Shown: positions 52,006-61,952, numbered from the stretch's first letter. The stretch is 64,000 nucleotides of DNA from Sulfuricaulis sp040901545 (GCF_040901545.1 NZ_JBBDYL010000054.1:62001-126000), one strand, 5' to 3'. Notes: generated by a model from the letters alone, not told the origin. Translations and numbers: made by a program.

Positions 52006-53076
52006 TTAATTGGCTACGCTTATTATCTTCTGATCAACAAAAGCAATGCTTAGCATCCTGTCTATCTGCGCGCGCATGCTGTAACCACTCGCTATGCACC
52101 GCTCCCTGCCAGCTCGTGCTATTTGTTCTCTTTCCTCGTTATTTTCAAGGTAATACCTAACCTTCTCCAGCATCTCTTCCTTTGATTCAAAGAACTCTGC
52201 CTCTTTGCATTCCTCGAAGAATTCTAGGTGACGCCTGGTCCTCTCGCCTAGCATAAATCTACCGCAGGCAGGGATTTCTAAACTCCTGCTGGTTACTTCA
52301 TCACGATTTATTTTCCTAAGAAAACAGAGATTAATCTTTGCTGCATTTATAGCTTTAACATAATCCTCACCGTAGAGCGGTTTGTTATGAATAATCAAAT
52401 TTGGATTTTTACCTATCCATCTACTCCACCCATTTCCATACACGTTTACCTTAATGCCGTGCTCTGCGAGATATAGCATCCGTTCTGCCCGATCATTCTC
52501 AAATGACCCTATAAACCCGACATCACAGGCCAGCTGTTTTATATCAGATGAGGTAAGCGCCACCCTGCGGTGAAGCCTTTCATCATATGAATCCAGAAAG
52601 AGGCTAGTACGTTGCGCCCCAAGCGTTTTAAGCTCGACAAGATTATACGTCTTAGTTGTAAAAACGATGTCGTAATTCTTCAATCCGCGCAGGTACCAAT
52701 ATGTCTGGCTGTGCTTCGCACACATATCATCCTCGGAACACGAAACAAGCACAGAATCAGGGGAATGCCTTTTTATATACTGAAGCGTCGCTGGGCGAAT
52801 AGTCACACCCTTATCAATCCAGACAACATCGAATCGATACTTATCAATCTCTGCCCGGATGGCACGATTTACGCGGGTGGGATCGGGGGGAAGTTTTAAC
52901 TTCCACATAATGCGCATTAAAAGTGACAGGCTATCAATACCGGCGATGAACGGAACAGGCACAGAAGATAACGCAACGATATCATGCCCCAATATTCCTA
53001 GTGTTTCACGCCTCTGGAGACTCCTGCCACCTTCGTTTAAATCACCGACAAATAATATGCTGAGAACCTTGTTCAT
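52006..53076 (-). CDS. CgeB-like glycosyltransferase
   Basis: A 356-residue GT-B fold protein. The N-terminal part has ILFVGDLNEGGRSLQRRETL and FDVVWIDKGVTIRPATLQYI. The C-terminal part has CDVGFIGSFENDRAERMLYL, VYGNGWSRW, and TSRSLEIPACGRFMLGERT with the donor-site Glu. These match the spore-maturation CgeB/Glyco_trans_1_2 group found in many surface-glycan loci. It starts 25 bases upstream of the C-methyltransferase gene. Donor and acceptor are unknown. Confidence 0.78.
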   Translation of the reverse strand: MNKVLSILFVGDLNEGGRSLQRRETLGILGHDIVALSSVPVPFIAGIDSLSLLMRIMWKLKLPPDPTRVNRAIRAEIDKYRFDVVWIDKGVTIRPATLQYIKRHSPDSVLVSCSEDDMCAKHSQTYWYLRGLKNYDIVFTTKTYNLVELKTLGAQRTSLFLDSYDERLHRRVALTSSDIKQLACDVGFIGSFENDRAERMLYLAEHGIKVNVYGNGWSRWIGKNPNLIIHNKPLYGEDYVKAINAAKINLCFLRKINRDEVTSRSLEIPACGRFMLGERTRRHLEFFEECKEAEFFESKEEMLEKVRYYLENNEEREQIARAGRERCIASGYSMRAQIDRMLSIAFVDQKIISVAN

Positions 53077-53162
53077 TTCATATTTCTGGTGTGTTAAACA
53101 ATCGTCGAAAAACTCAACCGATCTGCTGCTATCGGTTAAGCGACGTATCCGCGCGATGGAGA

Positions 53163-55406
53163 CTACACATAAAGGGCCTCTTGTATTCCCTTTACGCCTC
53201 GTTCCTGGCTATAACTCTCGATAATTTCTCTCGATCGCCTACCAAAATTTTTTCTGGCTTTCTCGTCATTCAACATTACAGAGAGGTACTGCGCCAACTT
53301 AAGGCTGTCTCCCAATGGGAATACAAAACCGTTTTCTCCATGCCTCACGATATCTGCACCACATCCCACCATGTCCGATACAATGACAGGCACCCCAAAG
53401 CACATTGCCTCATTCACCACCAAACCCCAGGTCTCGCCCAAGCCAGACGGCAATACAAAAACATCAGCAATCGCATAATAGGAGGAAAGTTCAAGCTGGT
53501 TTTTGAATCCGGTGAAGGATACTCCTGCAAGACCATGATTCGCGACGTAATTCTCAAGGTCAACACGCAGAGGCCCGTCCCCGACATACACGAGGACTGG
53601 CTTAACGCCGCCCATCCATGAATCAAGTAGAATCTCATACGCTTTCAGAAGGTCCATTGGTCTTTTCTTTTCGGTAAGCTTCCCGACAAAAAGAATAACC
53701 GGTCCATTTTCCGCAACACCTGCTGACCTCCTTAATACTATTTTGTCAACAGACAATGATTTCTGTTCATTAAAATATCTTTCATTGTCTACGGCATACG
53801 GCGCAAAAAATAGCTTGTTTTGTGGAACTTGAAAGTGCTCGTAGAATTTCTTGTTCTCTTCGCCAATATACAGAAAGGCAGAGACATGCTTGAAGAGATT
53901 CTTCAAGACCATGTTCCTCACAAGGCTCTTCAGTCCCCTATTTTTACGCATCTCCTGATTCATCGGGCTCTCGCCATGCAGAATAATGCGCGTACCGTTC
54001 AACCGCGCAGAGAGCATTGCAAGCCAATTTGAAAAGTGAGCCCAGCCGAACACCAGGATAGCATCGTAGCGATGGCGAAATATCTCCGAGACCACGCCAA
54101 AGTTCACAACACCCCAGAAGCTCGACGATGGCCTGAATGAATAATTCCTCAGAAAAGTGTATTGATACCCGTCTAGAACAGTTATGTCCCACTTTATCTT
54201 TCTCTTGAAATCTGCCTCATAAGTTTCTTTCACACCGAAATCCCAATAAAAATACGTGTGCGTAGTGAAATGCTGATTTTTTGCGAGTTTTCCAAGAAGT
54301 GGCGCCTGGTACTGGATGGGATGAGACATAAATATTGCCAGCTTCCTCTTGCGACGTTCTGGCAAGAGGTCTTTAACTAGTTGACCTACTCGCTGATTCC
54401 AGGCATCAATCCCATAAATATCGAGTGTTCGTTTGCGTAAATGCTCCCGGTCAAAAAGTAAGTGATGTGCCGATTCGGTCAAGATCGAGATTATCGCATT
54501 GGCTATGGCCTGCAAGTCGTCTGGAGGCACCAAGAGGCCTAGTTCACCTTCGAGCAGTCCCTCCCGACATCCAAAAGCGTCACTGGCTATAACCGGGACG
54601 CCACATGCCAATGATTCAATAAATACAATGCTGAATCCCTCATATTTTGATGGCAGTACATACACATCGCCAAGATTGTAATACTCGGCCCGCTCTTCGT
54701 TGGATGCCGGGCCCGCAATAATTACACTGTTCGCAAGCTCCGGGTGCTTCCTGAGAATGGCGTTTAACCGTTCATCCGTCCCGCCACCAACGATCAAGTA
54801 AACTGCGTTTGGGATTTTCTCAAGAACATACGGGAGTGATGCCAGAACTCTGTCTTGTCCCTTATGCTCTGGTGTCGAGAGCCGCGCCAGCGAAAGGATA
54901 ATTGGCCGTCCTGCAATCCCGTATTTATCTATCAAATTTTGATTCTTCTTTTTTATAAAGAAAACGGAACCATCCACAGCGCTTGGCAGCATAAAGATGC
55001 GCTCATTTAAATCCGGATATTGCCTTAAAATCAGCCCTCTCGCGTATTCGGAGATAGTGATTACTCGCTCTGCCCCGAGCACCGCTCTGCGCTTGAGCCA
55101 GCCATGACTTTCAATAATTTCAATCCCATAAAGCGCAATCGTATAGGGTGTCCAAAATAATAATTTGAGAGCCAGGCAAATTGGGGAGAAATTCAAATGC
55201 CCGCAAAAAATAATATCAGGGCGCTCTTTAATGTATTTCCAAAAAACACGAAATACGAATGAGAGCTTGGCTAGAATTCCGCCTTTCCGTCTTTCCACAA
55301 GCACGATGGTTGCGCCCGTTTTCCTGAGGGCGGAATAAAAGTCCCTGTTGTACTTCTCGATACCACCGATTCGGTTGATATCTCCGGCAATAAAAAGAGA
55401 TTTCAT
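53163..55406 (-). CDS. two glycosyltransferase family 4 modules in one protein
   Basis: A 747-residue protein with two complete GT-B modules. Module 1 (about 1-345) starts SLFIAGDINRIGGIEKYNRDF and has PIILSLARLSTPEHKGQDRVL and PSKYEGFSIVFIESLACGVPV. Module 2 (about 352-747) starts LAIFMSHPIQYQAPLLGKLA and has VILFVGKLTEKKRPMDLLKA and LGETWGLVVNEAMCFGVPV. Both keep the donor-site E-x7-E pattern, so two consecutive sugars could be added by one chain. No frameshift or stop separates them. Length is about twice the usual GT4. Confidence 0.86.
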   Translation of the reverse strand: MKSLFIAGDINRIGGIEKYNRDFYSALRKTGATIVLVERRKGGILAKLSFVFRVFWKYIKERPDIIFCGHLNFSPICLALKLLFWTPYTIALYGIEIIESHGWLKRRAVLGAERVITISEYARGLILRQYPDLNERIFMLPSAVDGSVFFIKKKNQNLIDKYGIAGRPIILSLARLSTPEHKGQDRVLASLPYVLEKIPNAVYLIVGGGTDERLNAILRKHPELANSVIIAGPASNEERAEYYNLGDVYVLPSKYEGFSIVFIESLACGVPVIASDAFGCREGLLEGELGLLVPPDDLQAIANAIISILTESAHHLLFDREHLRKRTLDIYGIDAWNQRVGQLVKDLLPERRKRKLAIFMSHPIQYQAPLLGKLAKNQHFTTHTYFYWDFGVKETYEADFKRKIKWDITVLDGYQYTFLRNYSFRPSSSFWGVVNFGVVSEIFRHRYDAILVFGWAHFSNWLAMLSARLNGTRIILHGESPMNQEMRKNRGLKSLVRNMVLKNLFKHVSAFLYIGEENKKFYEHFQVPQNKLFFAPYAVDNERYFNEQKSLSVDKIVLRRSAGVAENGPVILFVGKLTEKKRPMDLLKAYEILLDSWMGGVKPVLVYVGDGPLRVDLENYVANHGLAGVSFTGFKNQLELSSYYAIADVFVLPSGLGETWGLVVNEAMCFGVPVIVSDMVGCGADIVRHGENGFVFPLGDSLKLAQYLSVMLNDEKARKNFGRRSREIIESYSQERGVKGIQEALYV

Positions 55407-55571
55407 TGCTAGTTCCCGCCCGCAAAGCTAAAAGGATTCGATGCGCGAAGTTTACCTATCATGAGGATGCCCTGTCCTTTGCTGATCGCAGCAATACAAT
55501 ATATGCCTGCGCAGAAAACAAAATCACGATACTGATGCAGTCATAAACGTATTGTGGAATTAATCCCTTCT

Positions 55572-56387
55572 TCAGCCTGGTATGAGCACGTTTCTGTAGT
55601 TGAAGAAAACCCGGGTACAAAGTATTTCAAAACGGCTTCCCTTCAGAATCAATACATAGTTCGATTCAAAAAACCGTTCCAACTCAGGATGCCAGCTATC
55701 GTAAATTTCAATTCCATCCCCATACAATTTCCCAAGCTGATAAGGCTTATCCGCTATAAAGTCAAAAACTTCCTTCAAGCAGGATCTTCCATCTATCCAC
55801 CTGTGGTTATATTCGAATTGCCAGACATCGACACGTCCCTGCCTGAGAATCTTGACGGCGCCATGCAGGACGCTTAGATCATGCCCTTCGGTATCGCTCT
55901 TTGCGAACAAGACATGATCAATCCGCTTCTCAGCCAAAAAATCATCAAGCCGTAGTGTGGGAACGTGCTCCACGGTCGCGCCATCAATTCTGAGCAGGGA
56001 ATCTGTTCCTACCATCTCGCCAACCACGAAGAACTCTCTTTCACCCGATTGATCAGACAATGCAATCTTGTTCGTGCTAACCAGATCACTTCCCTTGAAT
56101 CTCTCAGACAGATAAGCAAATGTTGATGAACTTGGTTCGAAAGCGTGCACGTAACCTGAAATTTTTTCGCGGCTAAGCAGCAGAGCCGCGCGGTTTGACC
56201 AATCTCCCTTATACGCCCCAATGTCCAGAAGGATTTGCGTCATATCGGAATCTGATTTTATTAACACGTTCCGCAACAGCCAATATTCGCCGTTCGTTTC
56301 AGGACCGCTTGAAGCCTCTCGTCTGGCCCAACAGTAAAGCTTTCGGCCTAGGCGCCAGATGAATGACCTAATGACGGGGGAATTCAT
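55572..56387 (-). CDS. FkbM-family methyltransferase
   Basis: SAM-dependent O-methyltransferase family often found in surface-glycan loci. The sequence has ILLDIGAYKGDWSNRAALLL, VHAFEPSSSTFAYLSERF, VPTLRLDDFLAEKRIDHV, and FAKSDTEGHDLSVLHGA, the FkbM signature (LKIDVEGxE in most members, here with Ser and His changes). The frame is open to 56426, but ATG 56387 follows GGGGAG, so I start there (271 residues). A 165-base non-coding stretch without recognisable features follows it. Confidence 0.85.
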   Translation of the reverse strand: MNSPVIRSFIWRLGRKLYCWARREASSGPETNGEYWLLRNVLIKSDSDMTQILLDIGAYKGDWSNRAALLLSREKISGYVHAFEPSSSTFAYLSERFKGSDLVSTNKIALSDQSGEREFFVVGEMVGTDSLLRIDGATVEHVPTLRLDDFLAEKRIDHVLFAKSDTEGHDLSVLHGAVKILRQGRVDVWQFEYNHRWIDGRSCLKEVFDFIADKPYQLGKLYGDGIEIYDSWHPELERFFESNYVLILKGSRFEILCTRVFFNYRNVLIPG

Positions 56388-56474
56388 CCTGATCTCCCCT
56401 ATTTTCGTGATGTGGGCCCAGCGCAACCGATCGCCTCTGCCAAAACGCAGATCCTGCAGCTTCCAGGAAAAATC

Positions 56475-58292
56475 TCACTCCACCGCCTTGGCTATGCTGC
56501 GGAAGCTGGGGCTGCGTTCAAGCAGCTGATCGTAAGTACCCTGTGCCACCACCCGACCGCCCTCCAGTTCTACGATGGAATCGCAGCGCCGCACGGTGGT
56601 GAGGCGGTGAGCGATGAGCAGGACGGTGAGGTCGCGATTAAGCGCCGCGATGGCGTCCATCACCGACTGTTCGGTGGCATTGTCGAGGGCACTGGTGGCT
56701 TCGTCGAATACCAGGACTGTGGCCTGTTTGTAAAGCGCACGGGCGATTCCGATGCGTTGACGCTGTCCGCCGCTGAGACGAATACCGCGCTCCCCCACGT
56801 AAGCGTTGTAACCCTCGGGTCGACTCTCAATAAATTCAGCGATTTGGGCTTGGCGAGCCACCTGCCGTACTCGATCCATATCGATGTCGCCGCGCGGTAC
56901 ACCAAAGGCGATGTTCTCAGCCAAGGTGGTGTCAGCCAAAAAGATGTTTTGCGGCACGTGTGCAATGCTTCGCTGCCAAGCCCTGATGCGCTTGCCGCGG
57001 ATGGGATGCCCATCCACCAGAAGCACGCCCTGTGTTGGCATCAACAACCCCATCAGCAGGTCGAGCGTGGTACTCTTGCCGCTGCCGGTGCTGCCGACGA
57101 AGCCCACCCGTGCTCCCTTGGGGATGACTAGATTGAGGCCGTCTAATACCCAAGGACCGTCATGGGTGTAGCGGAAACGCACAGCGTTGAAGCGGATATC
57201 TTTCTGGAAACGCAGCGGCGCGGTAGTGGGTTGCAGCACGTCTGCCGGTAGAGGTTGGTCAAGCAATTCGATGGTACCGGCCAGCGAGGCTCGGCTACCC
57301 GCAATGCTCGCCCAGGCACTATAGATCTGTTGCAGGGCCGGTAACAGGCGTTGCGCACCGAGCGCCAGCGCACCAAGCGCCGGCAGGGCCGTGGCGATAC
57401 CACCAACTTGACGGCTTAGCACATAAGCCAAGACGGCTATCAGCACCATCCCCAGCGCCTCCATGGCAAAACGGGGACTTCCGCCGATAAATATGTTGTT
57501 TCCATGTGCCTGCCTCAATGGATGGTCAGCCTGGCGGTAGACATCGCAGTAAATTGGCTGGGTACCGTCCAACAACACATCGCGAATACCACCCAACCCT
57601 TCTTGCAGAGCTTTAATAACCTGGGTTTGTTCGAAAGCGATGCGCATACTGTTACGTTCTAAGCGGCGGCGTGTCAGCCAGGTGACTAGTCCATAGCTGG
57701 CGCCAAAGCCAACTATTGCCACCAAGGCAATAACCGGATCGATAACGATCAAGGCGATCATGACGGCCGTCAGCAACACGAATGAACTAATAAGCGTCAG
57801 TAACGGCAACAGTACGCCAAACACAGTGATGTTGACCTTACTGGTGATGCCGCTGATCGTGTCGCTGCTATTGCGGGCCGCGTGTACCCAATAAGGCTGG
57901 TAGAGGGTACGTCGATAAACCTCGATGCTGAGGTCAGCACCGCTGACAACCGCAAGCCGGGTGGTGACCCATAACAAAAAGATGCGGATTGCTCCCGCAA
58001 TCAGAGCCGCCGTAGCAAACATAACAGTAAGAGGCAAGACCAATTGCTCAGCTGTAGCGATCCCTAGGGCCTGCGCCAAATCCGCGACGACTGGGTGGTT
58101 GAACACACGCTCAGGCGCGGTAAGTATTCCGATGAAAGGCAACACGGCACCTAAACTGACAACCTCCGCGAACGCACTGATCACCATCAACCCCAACAGC
58201 ATCCCGAACTGACGTTGACGGCGTCGGCTAAGATGACGCCAAAGCTGCAACAGTAAGTCTGGTAGGCCTTCAGTGAGGATAGGTGTTTTCAC
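56475..58292 (-). CDS. ABC transporter with fused membrane and ATPase domains (PglK/MsbA-like flippase)
   Basis: A 605-residue half-transporter working as a homodimer in the inner membrane. Six membrane segments fill about residues 20-340; the ATPase follows with Walker A GSTGSGKST near 397, the signature IRLSGGQRQRIGIARAL near 504, and Walker B VLVFDEATSAL. It resembles PglK/WlaB, which flips lipid-linked oligosaccharides, and MsbA. Since no Wzx is seen in the locus, it is the best candidate for export of the lipid-linked repeat unit to the Wzy-like polymerase. Confidence 0.85.
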   Translation of the reverse strand: MKTPILTEGLPDLLLQLWRHLSRRRQRQFGMLLGLMVISAFAEVVSLGAVLPFIGILTAPERVFNHPVVADLAQALGIATAEQLVLPLTVMFATAALIAGAIRIFLLWVTTRLAVVSGADLSIEVYRRTLYQPYWVHAARNSSDTISGITSKVNITVFGVLLPLLTLISSFVLLTAVMIALIVIDPVIALVAIVGFGASYGLVTWLTRRRLERNSMRIAFEQTQVIKALQEGLGGIRDVLLDGTQPIYCDVYRQADHPLRQAHGNNIFIGGSPRFAMEALGMVLIAVLAYVLSRQVGGIATALPALGALALGAQRLLPALQQIYSAWASIAGSRASLAGTIELLDQPLPADVLQPTTAPLRFQKDIRFNAVRFRYTHDGPWVLDGLNLVIPKGARVGFVGSTGSGKSTTLDLLMGLLMPTQGVLLVDGHPIRGKRIRAWQRSIAHVPQNIFLADTTLAENIAFGVPRGDIDMDRVRQVARQAQIAEFIESRPEGYNAYVGERGIRLSGGQRQRIGIARALYKQATVLVFDEATSALDNATEQSVMDAIAALNRDLTVLLIAHRLTTVRRCDSIVELEGGRVVAQGTYDQLLERSPSFRSIAKAVE

Positions 58293-58430
58293 TTAACTAA
58301 GCTCCCGGTGTTCCAGTTGGGAGAGATCGCGCATCAAGATAGAGACGGATTATTTCGATCTTTGTTTCGTATGTCGCACTCGGTAAGGACGAGGCATTAT
58401 CGAGTGGAATTCTTCAAAATATCGGCGATT

Positions 58431-59381
58431 TTATTGTGCGATGCGGGGGATATTCTGCAGAAAATCCGCGTACGCATTGGCGATTCCTTCACGAAATCCG
58501 GTTTTGGCTTGCCAGCCTAGCGCACGCAAGCGAGAAACATCCAGCAGTTTGCGCGGAGTACCATCCGGTTTGGACGTATCAAAGACCAGAGATCCGCGGA
58601 AGCCGACAACATCGGCGATCAATTCGGCGACTTCACGGATGGTGATCTCCTTGCCGACCCCGATGTTGATGAACTCACCGATATCCGCGGCGTTGAATCG
58701 ACCCATCAGAAATACGCAGGCGTCCGCCAAGTCATCGCTGTAAAGAAATTCGCGCTTGGGCGAACCGGTTCCCCACACCACCACCTCGTTTGCTCCTTGC
58801 GTCTTGGCTTCATGGATTTTGCGTATCAGCGCCGGCAAGACATGCGAATTTTGGAGACCATAATTGTCGCCTGGGCCATACAGGTTGGTCGGCAAGACAC
58901 ATAGAAAATTTGTGCCGTATTGACGATTGTAAGAGGAGCACATTTTAATACCGGTAATCTTGGCGATGGCATACGGCTCGTTGGTCGGCTCCAGAGTGCC
59001 GGTAAGGAGATGTTCCTCCTTCATCGGTTGGGGTGCATGTTTAGGATAAATGCAGCTTGATCCTAAAAATAACAGTTTCCTGACTTGATTCTCAAAAGCG
59101 GCATGTATTACATTGCCTTCCATCATCAAATTCTGGTAAATAAATTCAGCCGGATATGTATTGTTCGCAAGAATTCCACCCACTTTGCCCGCCGCCAGAT
59201 AAACATATTTGGGTTTTTCTGCTTCGAAAAACGCTTTTACTGCTTTCTGATCTATGAGATCAAGTTCAGCGTGGGTACGATGGATGATGTTGAAGCAGCC
59301 TTCAGCCATTAAGCGACGTGTGATTGCCGAACCCGCCAGACCTTGATGACCGGCAACATATATTTTGCTGTCTGGGTTCAA
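58431..59381 (-). CDS. fcl: GDP-L-fucose synthase
   Basis: Bifunctional 3,5-epimerase/4-reductase that turns GDP-4-keto-6-deoxy-D-mannose into GDP-L-fucose; ColC of the colitose pathway is a close relative. The 316-residue protein has IYVAGHQGLAGSAITRRL, LAAGKVGGILANNTYPAEF, LFLGSSCIYPKHAPQPM, and Tyr-xxx-Lys in EPYAIAKITGIKM. It follows gmd by 3 bases. Given the ColD-like gene in the same locus, it may serve either L-fucose or L-colitose; sequence alone does not separate the two. Confidence 0.92.
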   Translation of the reverse strand: MNPDSKIYVAGHQGLAGSAITRRLMAEGCFNIIHRTHAELDLIDQKAVKAFFEAEKPKYVYLAAGKVGGILANNTYPAEFIYQNLMMEGNVIHAAFENQVRKLLFLGSSCIYPKHAPQPMKEEHLLTGTLEPTNEPYAIAKITGIKMCSSYNRQYGTNFLCVLPTNLYGPGDNYGLQNSHVLPALIRKIHEAKTQGANEVVVWGTGSPKREFLYSDDLADACVFLMGRFNAADIGEFINIGVGKEITIREVAELIADVVGFRGSLVFDTSKPDGTPRKLLDVSRLRALGWQAKTGFREGIANAYADFLQNIPRIAQ

Positions 59382-59384
59382 GTG

Positions 59385-60509
59385 TTACTCGTGGTAATCG
59401 TACGCGGAATAGCCATGTCGCTTGACCAGTTCATCGCGCTCGGCTGATTTAAGATCTTCACGAACCATCTCGGCAACAAGCTCCTTGAATCTGATCTTCG
59501 GTTTCCACCCGAGTTTCCTTCTCGCCTTGGTTGCATCGCCTAGCAACGAATCGACTTCCGTGGGCCGGAAATACCTGGGATCGACCCTGACAATCGTCGT
59601 ATTCTTTTTTGGCGCGCTCTTTACATTGCCTTCGATTCTGCCGATCACGCCGGTTTCTTTGGTACCCTTGCCGCGCCATTCGATTAAGATCCCGAGTTCG
59701 CGCGCAGCGGCATCGACAAAATCACGGACGCTGAATTGTTCTCCAGTGGCGATGACATAATCCTCCGGCCGATCCTGTTGCAACACCAGCCACTGGGCCT
59801 CCACGAAGTCGCGCGCGTGTCCCCAGTCGCGCCTGGAATCCAGATTGCCGAGGTACAGGCAATCCTGAAGTCCCAGCTTGATCCGGGCAAGTGCGCGCGT
59901 GATTTTACGAGTCACGAATGTTTCACCACGCGTGGGCGATTCATGATTAAAGAGAATACCGTTGCAGGCATACATTCCATAGGCTTCGCGGTAATTTACG
60001 GTAATCCAGTAGGCATAGAGTTTGGCCACGGCATAGGGCGACCGTGGGTAAAAAGGAGTAGTCTCGCGCTGCGGTGTTTCCTGAACATTGCCGTACAGCT
60101 CGGAGGTGGACGCCTGGTAGAAGCGTGTTTTTTTCTCCAGCCCCAGAATACGCACCGCCTCGAGCAATCGCAGTGCCCCCAAGGCGTCTGAATCCGCGGT
60201 GTATTCCGGCTCTTCAAAAGATACCGCGACGTGACTCTGGGCGGCGAGATTGTAAATTTCTTGCGGCTGGATCTGCTGGACAATGCGAATCAGGCTGCTG
60301 GAATCGGTCATGTCACCGTAGTGCAGGGTGAATTTGCGGTCTTTAACATGCGGGTCCTGGTAAAGGTGATCAATCCGATCCGTGTTGAATAGCGATGTGC
60401 GACGCTTGATGCCATGAACCTCATATCCTTTGTGCAACATGAATTCGGCGAGATAGGCGCCGTCCTGTCCGGTAATACCGGTAATAAGTGCTTTCTTGGG
60501 CATATTCAT
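59385..60509 (-). CDS. gmd: GDP-mannose 4,6-dehydratase
   Basis: Makes GDP-4-keto-6-deoxy-D-mannose. The 374-residue protein has ALITGITGQDGAYLAEFML, HGIKRRTSLFNTDRID, the intact active site STSELYGNVQETPQ, YPRSPYAVAKLYAYWITVN, and NHESPTRGETFVTRKITRA. It overlaps manC by 4 bases (ATGA) and precedes fcl by 3, a standard GDP-fucose module. A divergent paralogue without the Glu lies at 47634-48608. Confidence 0.96.
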   Translation of the reverse strand: MNMPKKALITGITGQDGAYLAEFMLHKGYEVHGIKRRTSLFNTDRIDHLYQDPHVKDRKFTLHYGDMTDSSSLIRIVQQIQPQEIYNLAAQSHVAVSFEEPEYTADSDALGALRLLEAVRILGLEKKTRFYQASTSELYGNVQETPQRETTPFYPRSPYAVAKLYAYWITVNYREAYGMYACNGILFNHESPTRGETFVTRKITRALARIKLGLQDCLYLGNLDSRRDWGHARDFVEAQWLVLQQDRPEDYVIATGEQFSVRDFVDAAARELGILIEWRGKGTKETGVIGRIEGNVKSAPKKNTTIVRVDPRYFRPTEVDSLLGDATKARRKLGWKPKIRFKELVAEMVREDLKSAERDELVKRHGYSAYDYHE

Positions 60510-61912
60510 GTCGTCCGGTTGTACTTGTCCTCGAATCGCACGATATCATCCTCGCCGAGATATCCTCCGGATTGCACTTCAACAATCTCCAGCGGAATAT
60601 TCCCCGGATTTTCCAGACGGTGCTTCGTGCCCAGCGGTATGTAAGTGGACTGATTTTCCGTGAGCATGAAGACTTCTTCCCCTCTTGTCACGCGGGCCGT
60701 TCCCTTTACAACCACCCAGTGCTCGGCACGATGGTGATGCATCTGGAGCGACAACGACGCACCGGGCTTGACCATCAGCCGTTTCACCTGGAAACGCTGA
60801 CCGGCGTCAATGCTTTCATAATATCCCCAGGGACGATATACCCGCCGGTGGTATTGATATTCGCTTCGTTTCTCGGTTTTAAGGCGGTTGACCACTTCCT
60901 TCACGTGCTGCGAGTGGCTCTTGTGCGCAACTAGCACCGCGTCTGGCGTTTCCACGGCGATAATTTCATCGAGACCCACAGCGGCCAGCAACCGGTGTTG
61001 TGAAATCAGCAGTGAATTTCGAGTATTTTGCAAATAGGTATCGCCCTGGACGAAATTCCCCTGCTCATCCCTTTGGGAGGCTTGCAACAATGATGACCAG
61101 GCACCGATATCCGACCAGCCGGCATCCAATGACACCACGGCGGCTTTGTCCGTGGCTTCCATTACGGCATAGTCGATAGATTTCGATTGGCAGTTGCCAA
61201 ATACCCGTGAATTGACTCTATAGAAATCAGAATCACGGCGTCCTTGGTCATACGCGGATTTGCAGGCGTCGAGCATCGCCGGTTGAAATTTTCTCAATTC
61301 CGCCATCCAGACGGAGGCAAGCATCATGAACATACCGCTGTTCCATAAATAATCGCCTGATGAAATATACCGACTGGCTGTTTCCAAGTCCGGTTTCTCC
61401 ACAAACGCTGATACACGATGATCATCACCCTTCTTGATATATCCATATCCGGTTTCAGGAGCCGTCGGAACTATACCAAATGTAACCAAGCTGCCTTTCT
61501 GCGCCAGCGCCGCCCCTTCTCTTACTGCGGCGTGGAATTCCTTCACATTCCGAATGACGTGATCGGCCGGCATAATCAGCATCAACACGTTGTTATTGGT
61601 CGCATGTTTTAGCAACGCCAGCACTGCCAGCGTCAATGCCGGTGCGGTATTCCTCCCAACCGGTTCGAGAATCATATCCGCCGGCGTTTTTCCGATTTGC
61701 CGCAACTGCTCGGCAATCAGAAAACGGTGTTCTTCATTGCAAACCAGCAAGGGAGGAGCGACATCTTCCATTCCATCGAGACGTAGTACAGTTTGCTGCA
61801 GTAATGTCTGATCGCCAAGCAGTGGCAATAATTGCTTGGGATAGTGCTCGCGCGACAGCGGCCAAAGCCGAGTTCCGGATCCGCCAGACAGGATGACGGG
61901 GAAGATTTTCAT
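60506..61912 (-). CDS. manC: mannose-1-phosphate guanylyltransferase / mannose-6-phosphate isomerase
   Basis: Bifunctional type II enzyme giving GDP-mannose. The N-terminal part has FPVILSGGSGTRLWPLSRE, YPKQLLPL and the sugar site FVEKPDLETA. The C-terminal cupin isomerase part has RPWGYYESIDAGQRFQVKRL, LSLQMHHHRAEHWVVVKG and YIPLGTKHRLENPG. The frame is open to 62041, but the family start MKIFPVILSGG corresponds to ATG 61910-61912 (468 residues), 40 bases after the previous stop. It overlaps gmd. Confidence 0.95.
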   Translation of the reverse strand: MKIFPVILSGGSGTRLWPLSREHYPKQLLPLLGDQTLLQQTVLRLDGMEDVAPPLLVCNEEHRFLIAEQLRQIGKTPADMILEPVGRNTAPALTLAVLALLKHATNNNVLMLIMPADHVIRNVKEFHAAVREGAALAQKGSLVTFGIVPTAPETGYGYIKKGDDHRVSAFVEKPDLETASRYISSGDYLWNSGMFMMLASVWMAELRKFQPAMLDACKSAYDQGRRDSDFYRVNSRVFGNCQSKSIDYAVMEATDKAAVVSLDAGWSDIGAWSSLLQASQRDEQGNFVQGDTYLQNTRNSLLISQHRLLAAVGLDEIIAVETPDAVLVAHKSHSQHVKEVVNRLKTEKRSEYQYHRRVYRPWGYYESIDAGQRFQVKRLMVKPGASLSLQMHHHRAEHWVVVKGTARVTRGEEVFMLTENQSTYIPLGTKHRLENPGNIPLEIVEVQSGGYLGEDDIVRFEDKYNRTT

Positions 61913-61952
61913 GTCGTTAACTTTGAAAAAAAACGAGATTGGACGGGATGTT

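Noticed and set aside
59736..60191. Plus-strand 151-codon frame opposite gmd
   Set aside because: No recognisable protein features; fully covered by the highly conserved gmd frame.
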